From Alistipes putredinis (GTDB lineage: Bacteria > Bacteroidota > Bacteroidia > Bacteroidales > Rikenellaceae): a stretch of 64,000 bases of DNA. Made by a program: the position numbers and the translations under genes. Location of the stretch: positions 1,798,001 to 1,862,000 of the forward strand of contig CP091730.1 in assembly GCA_022009915.1 (NCBI GenBank), in the 5' to 3' direction. Below are positions 34,637 through 46,196 of this stretch, one piece after another. The notes beneath the pieces were generated by a model. It was not told the DNA's origin and did not search any database. It saw only the letters and a program-made list of their open reading frames with translations. The first letter of the stretch is position 1, and the number at the start of each line of letters is the position of its first letter.

Positions 34637-35739
34637 CTAAACGTTAAACAGGAAATGCATTATGTCTCCGTCCCGAACCGTATAATCCTTGCCTTCGATA
34701 GAGATTTTACCGGCCTCGCGGCAGGCTTTCTCCGAACCGAGCGAGACATAATCGTCGTATGCGATTACCTCGGCACGGATGAATCCCTTCTCGAAATCGG
34801 TATGAATTATACCGGCCGCCTGCGGGGCTTTGGTTCCCTTGGTGTAAGTCCACGCACGCGACTCGTCGGGTCCGGTCGTAAAGTACGTTTCCAAATCGAG
34901 CAACTTGTATGCCGCCTTGATAAGACGGCTCACACCCGACTCCTTCAAACCTATCTCCTCCAAAAACATCTGCCTCTCCTCGAAAGTCTCCAACTCGGCG
35001 ATGTCGGCCTCCGTCGCCGCAGCAACCACGAGCAGCTGGGCATCCTCGCCGGCAATGGCCTCGCGCACCCGCTCAACATAGCCGTTTCCGGTCGCGGCAC
35101 TCGCCTCGTCCACATTGCACAGATAAAGCACCGGCTTGTCGGTCAGAAGATTCAGATCGCTGACGATTTTGCGCTCCTCCTTGTCGAGTTTCACCTCGCG
35201 TGCGCTCCGGCCCTGCTCCAAAACCTCCTTGTATCGAGCCAGAATGTCGTATACGCGCTTGGCCGTCTTGTCGCCGCCGGACTGCGCCTGCTTCTGGACC
35301 TTGCCGATACGGTTTTCGATTGTTTCGAGGTCTTTGAGTTGGAGTTCGGTGTCGATGATTTCCTTGTCGCGCACAGGATCGACGCTGCCGTCCACGTGCG
35401 TGATGTTGCCGTTGTCGAAGCAGCGCAAAACGTGGATTATGGCATCCGTGTTGCGTATGTTGGCCAAAAAAACTTGTTCCCAAGCCCCTCGCCTTTCGAA
35501 GCGCCCTTGACAAGACCAGCTATATCCACTATTTCTATGGTCGTCGGAATCACCCTTTTGGGTTTGTCTATTTCAGCAAGGCGCACGAGTCTTTCGTCGG
35601 GAACCGTAATGACCCCGACGTTGGGTTCTATCGTACAGAACGGGAAATTGGCAGCCTGTGCTTTGGCGCTGGACAAACAGTTGAACAGCGTGGATTTACC
35701 CACATTCGGTAAACCTACTATGCCGCATTGTAGAGACAT
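34637..35739 (-). CDS. ychF: Ribosome-binding ATPase YchF (Obg-like)
   Basis: Cytoplasmic P-loop ATPase that binds ribosomes and responds to redox state. About 367 residues. [19 protein letters not shown] is the Walker [18 protein letters not shown] the switch II, and the C-terminal TGS domain ends with [10 protein letters not shown]. One extra base in the A run 35466-35471 breaks the frame after residue ~93. Downstream of miaB on the same strand, with an 88-base gap that may contain its promoter. Confidence 0.92.
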
Positions 35740-35827
35740 CTTGACTTTAAGATTAAATTAGACCCTACAAAAAGTACGTTTTCCGTTAGGCTCAAATACG
35801 TACCCGAAAAGTTTATCCCGCGAGTTT

Positions 35828-37183
35828 TTACAGCCGCTCGCCCATAAGGGTGGCCGAAGTGCAGCCGGTAATTCTCACGCGCACATAGTCGCCAACCGAA
35901 AGGTCGCTGCGGTCCACTATCACCACCTTGTTCTGCGAAGTGCGGCCGAACAGTTTGCCGCTGCTGCGCTTGCTCTCCCCCTCGACGAGAATCTCGTACA
36001 CGTTTCCGACACACCGTTCATTACTCTGCTCGCTGAGACGGTTCTGCAAATCTATAATTTGGGAGAGCCGCGCCGTCTTGACGCTCTCCGGCACGTCGTC
36101 CTTCATATGGCGGGCCGCCTTCGTATTGGGCCGTTCGGAATACTTGAACATGTAGGCGCCGTCGTAACCCACCTGACGCATCAGCGAAAGGGTATCCTCG
36201 TGGTCCTGCTCGGTTTCCGTACAGAAGCCGGCTATCAAATCGGTGGTAATGGCGCAGTCGGGCATATAGCGCCGAATGGCCGCGATACGGTCGAGATACC
36301 ACTCGCGGGTATATTTGCGATTCATGAGTTGCAGCATGCGCGTACTTCCGGACTGTGCGGGAAGATGAATGCAACGGCATATATTGGGCATCGAAGCCAT
36401 GACTGCCAACAGGCTGTCGCTCATGTCTTTCGGATGCGAAGTGGCGAACCGCACCCTCAAAAGCGGGTTTATCTCGGCCACCCGACGCATCAGCTCGGGA
36501 AAATCGACCGCACCCGATTCGCAGTCCCACTTGTAGGAATTCACGTTCTGTCCCAGCAGGGTGACCTCCCTGTATCCGACATCGAACAATTCGCGCACCT
36601 CCCTGAGGATGGTTTGCGGGTCGCGGCTGCGTTCGCCTCCGCGAGTATATGGCACCACACAATAGGAGCACATGTTGTTGCATCCGCGCATAATGGAAAC
36701 GAATGCGCTGACCCCGTTCTTGTCCAGCCTTACAGGCGATATTTCGGCATAAGTCTCTTCGCGGCTGAGCATGGTGTTTATGCCCTTGCCGCCCTCTTTG
36801 GCCTGACGCACCATAGCCGGCAAATCGCGATAGGCATCCGGCCCGGCAACGATGTCCACCAAATTCCTATTCTCGATGATTCCGTCTTTAAGGCGTTCGG
36901 CCATGCAGCCTATAATGCCCACAATCAGCGAGCGGTTCGCCTTTTTATATCTCGTGAACTCATTGAGGCGGCCCCAGATGCGTTGCTCGGCATTCTCGCG
37001 TATGGAACACGTATTGACGAGTATCACATCCGCCTGCTCGATGTTCTCGGTGTATACGAAACCCTCCTTCTGCATTATGGAGAGCACCACCTCGCTGTCG
37101 GCTGCATTCATCTGACAGCCGTATGTTTCTATATACAATTTGCGTCCCTGACCGGTAATAGGCCGGAGGCTGTTCATTCTCAT
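35828..37183 (-). CDS. miaB: tRNA-2-methylthio-N6-dimethylallyladenosine synthase
   Basis: Radical-SAM methylthiotransferase acting on A37 of tRNAs. 451 intact residues. The N-terminal UPF0004 domain has cysteines in YGCQMNAADS, VNTCSIREN and GCMAERL; the radical-SAM cluster motif is GCNNMCSYCVVPYTRG; a TRAM domain closes the protein. It follows the YitT gene by 4 bases, so the two are probably one transcript. Confidence 0.94.
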   Translation of the reverse strand: MRMNSLRPITGQGRKLYIETYGCQMNAADSEVVLSIMQKEGFVYTENIEQADVILVNTCSIRENAEQRIWGRLNEFTRYKKANRSLIVGIIGCMAERLKDGIIENRNLVDIVAGPDAYRDLPAMVRQAKEGGKGINTMLSREETYAEISPVRLDKNGVSAFVSIMRGCNNMCSYCVVPYTRGGERSRDPQTILREVRELFDVGYREVTLLGQNVNSYKWDCESGAVDFPELMRRVAEINPLLRVRFATSHPKDMSDSLLAVMASMPNICRCIHLPAQSGSTRMLQLMNRKYTREWYLDRIAAIRRYMPDCAITTDLIAGFCTETEQDHEDTLSLMRQVGYDGAYMFKYSERPNTKAARHMKDDVPESVKTARLSQIIDLQNRLSEQSNERCVGNVYEILVEGESKRSSGKLFGRTSQNKVVIVDRSDLSVGDYVRVRITGCTSATLMGERL

Positions 37184-37187
37184 GATT

Positions 37188-38160
37188 TTATTCCCAGTTA
37201 TCCACTTCGTTAAACGACTTGAACCCCTCGCCCAGCGTCTCGTTGGCGTCCGTAACCACGACGAATGCGCACGGGTCTATCTTCTTTATTCGCCTTTTCA
37301 CGGCAACCAGCTCGCGCATGCTGATGACGACGAATATCATGTCCCTGTCCTGCTCGGAGTACATGCCGCTGCTTTTGATATACGTTCCGCCGCGCTCCAA
37401 TTCCTTTATTATGAAGTCGGCAATCTCCTTGTTGTGTTCGCGGCTTATGATAAACAACAGCTTGTCTTCGCTGCGCCCTTCTAACATGAAATCAAGAACC
37501 TTGACACACAGAAATATCGTAATCAGAGAATAGAGCGGCAGGGTCGGCGTCTCTCCCGCCATGAATACGAGCACCACGATGCTGCACAGCACAACGAACG
37601 AATCGGCGAGCAGCAGGCCGTTGGAGAACTTCATGTGCGCGAACCGTTTGAGTATCATGGCTACGATATCCGTTCCGGCCGTCGTAGCCTGCTCGCGGAC
37701 GACGATTCCTACGCCTGCACCTATGAACACAGCGCCGAAAAATGCTGGCGAGCATCAAATCATCGCTCAAATCCATATGTCCCCACAGCAGAGTTTCGGC
37801 CGTCTGGACCGACGGGTCGGGAAATATCAAATGCGGCAGCACGAGCATCACGGCCGGAGTGAACAAAGACGCGAAAACGGTTTTCAAGCCGAACACGGGG
37901 CCGAAAATAATGAAACCGCTTATCAGCAGCGGAATGTCCATCATATAACCGAACCACCCCTGTTCGATACTGGGGAACAACTCGTGCAACACGACACTCA
38001 TACCCCACACTCCGCCGGGGGTTATCTTGTAGGGGAACATGAAAAGCTCGAAGCCCAGCGAAACAACGATGCACCCCAGCGCTATTTTAAGCCACGAAGC
38101 CCACCATTTCCACGACACCAAGTCCTCTTTTCGAATATTGAAATCTAAAATACGCCGCAT
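37188..38160 (-). CDS. YitT family membrane protein (DUF2179)
   Basis: About 323 residues: five or six N-terminal membrane segments (for example WLKIALGCIVVSLGFELFMFPYKITPGGVWG) and a cytoplasmic C-terminal DUF2179 domain (ISREHNKEIADFIIKELE). Function is unknown. One extra base in 37738-37742 splits the gene between the two halves. A clear Bacteroidota promoter lies 23-54 bases upstream of its ATG. Confidence 0.85.
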
Positions 38161-38182
38161 ACCTGATAATTTTACGAGTATG

Positions 38183-38214
38183 CAAATATAACATATTTAA
38201 CCCTAAACAACAAA
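38183..38214 (-). promoter_or_regulatory. Bacteroidota-type promoter for the yitT-miaB transcript
   Basis: On the minus strand, TTTG (38214-38211) and TATATTTG (38190-38183) are 20 bases apart, and the ATG at 38160 follows. It overlaps the distal arm of the upstream slyD terminator. Confidence 0.7.
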
Positions 38215-38250
38215 AAGAGAGAAATTTTTTTAACAAATCCCTCTCTTTTT
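38212..38250 (-). terminator. Terminator of slyD
   Basis: A 10-bp A/T-purine stem (38212-38221 pairs with 38241-38250) with a 19-base loop, 25 bases past the slyD stop; the minus-strand 3' arm ends in a T run. Confidence 0.6.
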
Positions 38251-38274
38251 TTCTATCTATCCGACATGCACCGT

Positions 38275-38811
38275 TTAATGGCAGCCGCAACCGCAGTCGT
38301 GGTCATGTTCGCCGCAGTCACCCTCGCAATCGCAACTGCAACTTCCGCAGCCTCCGGCCGGATGCAAATCCTCGGCAGTAGTCTCCCTCACTCCGACGAT
38401 TTCGCCCGAAAAGTTCAGGGTCTTGCCGGCCATCGGGTGGTTGAAGTCCATCGTTACCGATTCTCCGACAGCGACGACGGTTCCCAGCATGCGATTGCCG
38501 TTGGCATCGCTCATCGGTATCTGATTGCCGATGGTAAGAAGACCGTCCTCGATAGTGCCGTTAATCATGAATACGTCCTTCGGAAGCTCTACGATAGCCT
38601 CTTTTACCACTTCGCCGTAACCTTCCGCAGCCGTGAGCGTAAAGGAGAATTTGTCGCCGGGTTCCAGTCCTGCGATGTTCTCCTCGAACTTGGGAAGCAG
38701 ATACCCTTCGCCGAACGGAAACTGCAACGGATGTCCGGGTTGTGAACGGTCTACAATCTTTCCGTCCACTTCCAGTTTATAATCAAGTGAAACGAATGTT
38801 TTTCTCTGCAA
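38275..38811 (-). CDS. FKBP-type peptidyl-prolyl isomerase, SlyD-like
   Basis: 178 intact residues. The FKBP domain (LDYKLEVDGKIVD, HPLQFPFGEGYLLPKFEENI) carries an inserted chaperone flap, followed by DFNHPMAGKTLNFSGEIV, the classical SlyD segment. The last ~25 residues are rich in Cys, His and Asp (CGSCSCDCEGDCGEHDHDC), a metal-binding tail like that used by SlyD for nickel. A role in metallocentre delivery is inference from that tail; folding catalysis is the family function. Confidence 0.9.
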   Translation of the reverse strand: MQRKTFVSLDYKLEVDGKIVDRSQPGHPLQFPFGEGYLLPKFEENIAGLEPGDKFSFTLTAAEGYGEVVKEAIVELPKDVFMINGTIEDGLLTIGNQIPMSDANGNRMLGTVVAVGESVTMDFNHPMAGKTLNFSGEIVGVRETTAEDLHPAGGCGSCSCDCEGDCGEHDHDCGCGCH

Positions 38812-38847
38812 TTTTTCATATCAATCCTTTAATATAAATGGTTTTTC

Positions 38848-41690
38848 TTAAAACAAATCGGTACAAGTGCAGACCAGATTGCGGTCGCCGTATCCGCCGT
38901 CGATTTTCGACACGTATGGGAAGAACTTGTTCTCCTTGACCCACGGAAGCGGGAACGCCGCCTGCATGCGCGAATACGGGTGGTTCCACTCCCCTGCGAT
39001 TTCCACGGCCGTATGCGGAGCATTGGCAATCACATTGTCGGCATTTTGAGAGGCAGTCTCGCATTCGCGTTTTATGGCAATCATCGCTTCGATGAACCGG
39101 TCCATTTCGGCCTTGGGTTCGCTCTCGGTAGGTTCTATCATGAACGTGTCGTGCACGGGGAACGAAAGCGTCGGAGCATGGAATCCGTAATCCATCAGAC
39201 GACGGGCCATATCGCCCACATCCACGCCGTAGTCCTTCTTGTAGTTGGAAAGGTCGAGTATCATCTCGTGCCCCACGCGGCCGTTCTCGCCGGTATAGTA
39301 GGTCTTGAACTCCTTTCCCAGAGCCTTAGACATGTAATTGGCATTCACTATGGCCATTTCGGTCGCCATGCGCAGTCCGCTCTCGCCCAACATCTTTATA
39401 TAGGCATAGGTGATAGGCAGAATCGACGCGCTTCCGAACGGAGCCGAAGCCACGGCCGTGATTCCTTCCTCGCCGCCGGTCTGCACCAAAGAATGCGAAG
39501 GCAGGAATTTCGCCAGATGCTCGGCACAGCAAATCGGGCCTACGCCGGGTCCGCCGCCGCCGTGAGGCATGCCGAACGTCTTGTGCAGGTTCAGGTGGCA
39601 TATGTCGGCCCCGATATAACCGGGATTCGTAAGTCCGACCTGAGCATTCATGTTGGCACCGTCCATATACACCTGACCGCCGGCATCGTGGACGGCATCC
39701 ACTATTTCGCGTATACGGCTTTCGAACACGCCGTGGGTGGACGGATACGTCACCATAAGACCGCACAGCTCGCTGCTGTACTCCTGCGCCTTGGCTTTCA
39801 AATCCTCGACGTCGATATTTCCCTTGTCGTCGCAGGCCACCACGACAATCTTCATGCCGGCCATGGCTGCCGAAGCGGGGTTCGTTCCGTGAGCCGAAGC
39901 GGGAATAAGCACTATATTGCGATAGCCCTGTCCGCGACTCTGGTGATAGGCACGGATTACCATAAGTCCGGAGTATTCGCCGGCTGCGCCCGAGTTGGGT
40001 TGCAGCGACGTGGCGGCAAACCCCGTGATGGCGGCAAGGTCTTTCTCCAATTCGCGAATCATCTCCATGTACCCCTCGGCCTGATCGGCGGGAGCGAACG
40101 GGTGCATGTTGGCGAACTCGGACATGCTCAGCGGCATCATCGAGGCGGCCGAGTTGAGCCTTTCATGGTGCACGAGCCGAGCGAAATCATACTGTTGGCC
40201 ATGGATATGTCGCGCATTTCAAGTTTCTTGATGTAGCGCATCATGTCGTTCTCGCTGCGGTACTTGTTGAACACGGGCTCGGTCAGAATATCGCTCGTGC
40301 GCACGAGTTCGGGAACCGAAAAAGCGCGTGTTTCATCTATCTTTACGTTCTTGGGAGCCTTGCAGCCCTTGGCGAGCGCGAAAATCTCCACCACGGTGCG
40401 CACCTCGTCGGCAGTGGTCACCTCGTCGAAACTCATGCGCACACTCGACCTCGTGGGATAGAAGAAGTTGATTCCCCTTTCCAGAGAAAGCTGCTGAACG
40501 ACGGCCACCTCGGCCTCTACCTCCAAAGTATCGAAATAGTTCTCCGAGACCAGAGTGTAGCCCATAGCTTTCAGAGCGTCGGCCACCGCACACGTATGCG
40601 AGTAAATGTGCTGCGCGATGCGGCGAAGTCCCTCGGGACCGTGATATACGGCATAGAATCCGACCATCGAAGCCATAAGCGCCGTGGCGGTGCATATATT
40701 GGAAGTAGCCCTTTCGCGTTTTATGTGCTGTTCGCGCATTTGGAGCGCCATGCGCAGAGCCTTGTTGCCCAGACGGTCCACCGACACTCCGATGATACGG
40801 CCGGGCATATTGCGCTTGAATGCCTCGCGCGTTGCCATATAACCTGCGCACGGGCCTCCGAATCCCATCGGAGTACCCATCCTCTGCGTTCCGCCCACCG
40901 CAATGTCGGCACCCCACTCCGCGGGGGCTTTGAGCATTGCCAGCGACATCAAATCAGCCACCGCAGTAACGAGCGCTCCGCTGCCGTGCGCCTTTTCGAC
41001 GAACGGAGCATAATCGCGCACGTCGCCGTCTGCCGCAGGATACTGCACAATCGCGCCGAACTCCTTGCCGGTAAATTCATAGGATGCGTAATCGTCGCGC
41101 ACTATCTCTATGCCGAAAGGTTCGCTGCGGGTGATGAGCACGTCGAGCGTCTGGGGAAATATATTCTCGTCCACGAAAAGCACGTTGCGACCCTGTTTAA
41201 CGGCATCGCGGCTGCGCAGCGAGAACATCATCAGCATCGCCTCGGCAGCTGCGGTAGCCTCGTCCAGAAGCGAGCAGTTGCCTATCTCCATGCCGGTGAG
41301 AGAAATCACGGCGGTCTGGAAGTTCAGAAGCGCTTCCAGACGGCCCTGCGATATTTCGGCCTGATAGGGCGTATAGGAGGTATACCATGCTGGGTTTTCG
41401 AACACGTTACGGCTGATTACCGCCGGCACGGCCGACGGGTAATACCCCATTCCGATGAACGAACGCAGGATGCGGTTCTTGGAGGCAAGGGAGCGGATAT
41501 GCTCGGCGAACCGGTACTCGGTCATACCCTCGGAGGGCAGAGCTATCGGTTTGCGAAGACGGATTGAGGCGGGAATCACCTGCGAGATGAGTTTCTCGAC
41601 GCTCTTCACACCTATCGTATCCAGCATGAGTTTGAGCTGTGCGGGCGAACTGACACCCACATGACGGTTGCAGAATTTATCGAACGACAT
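38848..41690 (-). CDS. gcvP: Glycine dehydrogenase (decarboxylating), P protein
   Basis: PLP enzyme that decarboxylates glycine and passes the aminomethyl group to the lipoyl H protein. About 947 residues, the single-chain form. The PLP lysine is in [19 protein letters not shown]; the C-terminal [14 protein letters not shown] region ([12 protein letters not shown]) and [16 protein letters not shown] also match. An insertion of two bases around 40157-40164, one of them within an expected AGCT, splits it after SCTMK. A minus-strand TAGCTTTG (41731-41724) lies upstream. Works with GcvT (9350). Confidence 0.93.
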
Positions 41691-41723
41691 AGTCTTGGAT
41701 TGGATTTTGTTTCTTTCAGGCTA

Positions 41724-41731
41724 CAAAGCTA
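41724..41731 (-). promoter_or_regulatory. Candidate -7 promoter element for gcvP
   Basis: TAGCTTTG on the minus strand fits TAnnTTTG, 34 bases upstream of the gcvP ATG at 41690. No -33 TTG is evident. Confidence 0.45.
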
Positions 41732-41766
41732 ACATTTTTCCTCGAAAAAGAGCGCGTTTTCAATAC

Positions 41767-43449
41767 TTAAAAACTGCTGCCGCCGATAAATTCGCGCAAA
41801 ATCGAGGTGGGCGGTATTTCGTCGGAGGGTATGCCGACGAAGTTATCCAGAAATTTAAGAAGCCGGTGCGCCTCTCCGTACTCCGGCACCGTGTCGTTCA
41901 CGCTGCGCAGAAAGCTCTATCGCATAGCGTTTGAGCACCGGAATCTCGTAGAAGAGCGACGAATTGAACATCACGTCGGCATTCTCCTGATACGGGAAAA
42001 TGTATTTGTCCTCGCCGCGGCGCACGCTCTGCCAGCGTTTCAAGGTATCGGTGGCATCGGAGCCTCGCGTGTAGTAATCGCGCACCATGCGTCGCAGCAG
42101 ACGGTTGTCGGTGGTGGCGATGCGTGACAGATTGTCCATCGAAACCGATGTCAGGGCCGATATGTAAATCTTGAATTTGAGCTGTTCGGGAATCTGCTCG
42201 GTAAGCCGCGGATTCAGTGCATGGATGCCCTCGACAAGCAGCACAGAGCGCTCCGTCATGCGAAGCGGTTCGGAATGCCACTGACGCTTTCCGGTTATGA
42301 AGTCGTAACGCGGAATATCCACGCTCTCCATGTTGTTAAGGCGCATCAGATGCTCGTTGAAAGCGGCTATGTCTATAGCCTCCAAAGCCTCGTAGTCGTA
42401 GTCCCCGTTCTCGTCGCGGGGCGTGTTTTCGCGGTCCACGAAGTAGTCGTCCAGCGAAATCATCACGGGGTCGAGGCCCAGAATCCTCAACTGGATGCCC
42501 AGACGTTTGGCGAAAGTCGTCTTGCCGCTCGAAGACGGACCGGATATGAATACGAATTTGGCGCCGCGCGAGAGGTTGGCCTCGGAAATGGCGTCGGCGA
42601 TATTGCCGAGTTTCTTTTCATGGAACGCCTCGGCAACCTTGATGTCTCACCGCCCTTGCCGTCGAGAATCTTCGCATTCAGGGAGCCTATGGTCGATACG
42701 CCCATCACACGCACCCACTCCTTGTACTCCTTGAAAACGTCGAACATCTTGTCCTGCGGTATCATGTTTTCCAGCTGCTCGGGATTAGTCCGTTTGGGAA
42801 TCGCGATATAGATGCCGTTGTAATAGCGCTGCAAATCGAACAGATGCAGATAGGATGTGGACGGAGCCAGTGCGCCGTAAAAATATCCGGCGATGTCGGC
42901 CATCATGCACAGAGTCACGTAAAGCCGCGGACAAGTATCCAGCAGCGTCAGCTTGTCGTCGTATCCCAGACGTTCGTATATTTCGCGTGCTTCGGCCTCG
43001 GGAACTTTCTCGGTGACTATCGGAATGTCCTGCTCGATGAGTTCGCGCATGCGTTTTTTCAGAGCATCTATTTCGTCCTGCGATAAATCGTCGCGGCCCT
43101 CTATCTCGCAATAGAACCCCTTGGAAACCGAATGGCGGATATAGAACTTGCGGTCCGGATAGAGGTCGCGCACGGCTTTGCTGAGCACGAAAAACAGCGT
43201 GCGCTGGTACACGCGGCTGCCTTCGAAATGGGTTATGTCGATGAAGCGCACCGAGATTGGCTTGTAAACCGCATAGTCCAGCTCCTTTATCTTATTGTTC
43301 ACGTAAGCCGCCAGAAAAGGGTACCTGTTTTTCAGCGACAGTATGTTTATCACCTCGGACAGCGTGGTACCCATACTTACTATGATTTCGCTGCCGTTGT
43401 TTTCGCATCTGACCTTGATTGTTTTTCGACATGTGGGTTTATTTTTCAC
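41767..43449 (-). CDS. Nucleoside (uridine-type) kinase with N-terminal TGS/ThrRS-like region
   Basis: About 560 residues. The first ~300 resemble the TGS and second additional domain of threonyl-tRNA synthetase (RHSVSKGFYCEIEGRDDLSQ). The C-terminal ~230 form a uridine-kinase/phosphoribulokinase P-loop domain with SGPSSSGKTTFAKRLG, DDYFVDRENTPRDENGDYDY and LLVEGIHALNP. This two-part arrangement is common in Bacteroidota and some Firmicutes; the fused first part is not expected to charge tRNA. Two indels occur, near 42647 (between the parts) and near 41915, the latter affecting the last 50 codons. It lies upstream of gcvP on the same strand. Confidence 0.85.
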
Positions 43450-43529
43450 TTGGTTTTTATTTTTTTGGTAAAACTATAAAAAAATTCGGTAATTTTTGAC
43501 AAAACTTATTCTAACGGACATTTCTGCAT

Positions 43530-44977
43530 ATGCGAAACGCTCAAACACTTAAACTGCATAAAATTATTTTTTTATTGCTCTGTGCGTATGGCTGTCTGCA
43601 TGCTCGACGGAGCAAAAAGTGGTCATTATTTCCACTAACGACATTCATGCCGCCATAGACAAATTCCCGTATCTGGCCTCGACGGTGGAAAGAATCAGAG
43701 AACAAAATCCGGGCGAGGTCGTTCTCGTCGATGCGGGAGACCGCTGGACCGGCAATCCGTTCGTGGACTTGGCCACTCCCCCCTTCTACCCCATAATCGC
43801 GCTCATGGATTCGCTCGGATACGACGTGGGGACCTTCGGCAACCACGAATTCGACAAGGGCGTGGACACTCTGGCCCAGCGCGTAAAAGACATGACTTTC
43901 GAACTCACGTGCGCAAATCTGAACTCGGGCCAAACCTCTCTGCCCCAGCCCGCCCCATACGTATTCAAGGAAGTGAACGGCGTGAAGCTCTGCTTCGTAG
44001 GACTCGTGACCAACTTCATAAACGGACATCCCGACGGCAAGGACGAGAGTTTCGAAGGCCTGACTTTCTATTCGCCTTTCGAAACGGCCGAGGCTTTCAG
44101 CTCGCTGAAAGACAGTTGCGACGTGCTCATAGGCCTGACGCACATAGGCGACGACATGGATTCGGTTCTGGCCGTGCGCGTTCCGCAGTTCGACCTTATA
44201 CTGGGCGGTCACTCGCACACGGTCATCGACACTCCGCACAAGTACGGCAATGTGGTGGTCACTCAAACCGGAAGCAAGCTCAAATATGTCGGAATCACCA
44301 CCCTGACGCTTGAAAACGGCAGGCTCAAACACATAGACAACCGCCTGATTCCGCTCGATACCGTTCCCTCGCCCAAATTTCAGGCAATGGTGGACTCTTT
44401 CAACGACAATCCGGTCCTGAACGCTCCAATCGGCAGCACGGGCGAGGAGATGACCCGAAGCGGAGTGGTGAACATGATAACCGACGCCGTCCGGCGGAGC
44501 ACGGGCAGCGACATAGCCTTCTACCACTCGGGTGGCATTCGGGTGGATGCGCTCGCAAAAGGCGGAGTCAGCACCGCCGACATGTTCCGCATCGACCCGT
44601 TCGCAAGCGAAATATATCTGGTGCGCATGACGGAGCGTGATATAGAATCGCTCATCGTGAACAAATTCAACGACACGGCCAATCCCAAAGAGTCGCACTG
44701 CATAGACCTCAATCCGTCGGGAGCAAACTACACCGTAATCACTGACGAGGCAGGTCAGGCCGTCGGAATAGAATTTCATCCCGACAAGAAACGCGAGACC
44801 TACACCGTCGCGATGCCCGACTACGTCTACAAGATTTACCGTTTCGACAAAGGAGCCGACGCAGAGCCGACGGGGCTGCTCGTAACGGGCATTCTCAAAG
44901 AGATGTTCGGCAGCCGTTCGCCGGTAATGCCGGACGACACCCCGAGAGCGGACATAAAACGGAAGCCGGCCGCCTGA
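43530..44977 (+). CDS. 5'-nucleotidase/metallophosphatase lipoprotein
   Basis: About 482 residues. With one base restored in the T run 43567-43573 the N terminus reads as a signal peptide ending in the lipobox LSAC, so the mature protein is probably lipid-anchored in the periplasm or at the surface. Metallophosphatase motifs follow in order: STNDIHAAID, VDAGDRWTG, FGNHEFDKG, GLTHIGDD and GGHSHTVID. The C-terminal nucleotide-binding domain has GGIRVDALAKGGVS and IDPFASEIYL. It probably releases phosphate and nucleosides from external nucleotides. Convergent with the cation efflux gene. Confidence 0.87.
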
Positions 44978-45070
44978 AACCGCTCGACAGAAGTAAGTTT
45001 TCCAAACAGATAGCCCTTACCGGTGCGCCATGCGTGCCGGCGATAGATACATGCAACATTTCGATATCCG

Positions 45071-45984
45071 CTAAACGGAACGAGAGCCGCTTTTTCAAAG
45101 GCTCTACATGAATGATTGTCTGCGTTCCGTCGCCGAAGCGTTCCCTTTAAACGCCGTTCTATTCCGACGGTTATGGAGTGCGACTGCCCCACGGTCATAT
45201 CGTGCGGAAGACGGATATGGACTTCGACGGCGATGTTCTGTCCGATACGCCGAGTTTTCAGATTGTGCGGATCGGACACATTCCCGTCCGAGGTGACTAT
45301 GTCGAGTATCTCCCTCTCGGTGGAAGCCGGAAGCGAATGCTCCACGAGCTCGTTCACGCCGGACACTACCAAATCGTAGGCGACCTTGACTATCAGCGCC
45401 GACACCATTATCGCCGCTATCGGGTCGAGTATGCGCCACGAACCGCCAAGAAAACGCGCTCCTCCGATTCCGACGAGCGTCGCCACGGAAGAGAGCGCAT
45501 CGGAACGGTGATGCCAAGCATTGGCCACGACGGCAGGCGAATTCAGACGGCGGCCCTCGACGACGGTATACCGGTAAAGAGCCTCCTTGACTATAATGGA
45601 GACGCCCGCTGCAATGACCGCCACAAGACCAGGGCGCGGTATCTGCTCCCCCTCGACAACCAGCTTTATCAATCCGACGCTATTCGCGAATATGCCTATC
45701 GCAACGGCGGCCAAAGCCAGCCCTATCAGCACGCTGGCCAGAGTTTCGTACTTGCCGTGCCCGTAATCGTGATCCTCGTCGCGCGGTCGGGATGACAGCC
45801 TGACACACACCAGCACAACGATGTCGGTCGCGAAATCCGACACCGAATGGACGGCATCGGCAATCATCGCACCGCTGCGTCCCGCAAGCCCCGCCGCCAA
45901 CTTGCCGGCGGCAAGGGCCACGTTCACGGCGAGTCCCACGGCCGTTACCCTATATATACGTCTGACTCTGTTGTCCGCATCCAT
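45071..45984 (-). CDS. Cation diffusion facilitator family transporter
   Basis: About 304 residues. Metal-site residues appear in MIADAVHSVSDFATD, DYGHGKYE and WHHRSDALSS, with five or six membrane helices and a cytoplasmic C-terminal domain (DIVTSDGNVSDPHNLKTRRI). Likely exports zinc, iron or similar divalent ions by proton antiport. One extra base near 45148 and probably another in 45092-45096 disturb the end; correcting both gives an end at 45071, clear of the convergent nucleotidase gene. ATG at 45984. Confidence 0.85.
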
Positions 45985-46074
45985 GAATTCCGAACTTTAA
46001 TACGGGGCAATATTAGCGATAACTGAGCTGAAAATCAAATGCGGGAAGTTATTTTCGTTTTTATTTACAGGATG

Positions 46075-46105
46075 TTGCGAATCCGGAAATTAGTCGTTAT
46101 ATTTG
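46075..46105 (+). promoter_or_regulatory. Bacteroidota-type promoter for rpsA
   Basis: TTG (46075-46077) and TATATTTG (46098-46105) are 20 bases apart, an excellent match. The predicted leader to the ATG at 46197 is about 85 bases, long enough for autoregulation by S1, which is only inference. Confidence 0.7.
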
Positions 46106-46196
46106 CAGCGCCTTGTGCGCGGAAAGACGCATGCAAAGCAATGCAAACCAATGTTCAACTTTTTTAACGAGCGATTGTATCGCACTGTAAAACAAA

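Noticed and set aside
44836..45070. Extension of the cation efflux protein to 44836 or 44895, overlapping the nucleotidase gene
   Set aside because: These ends exist only in shifted frames. Correcting two single-base runs gives an end at 45071 with a family-like C terminus and no overlap.
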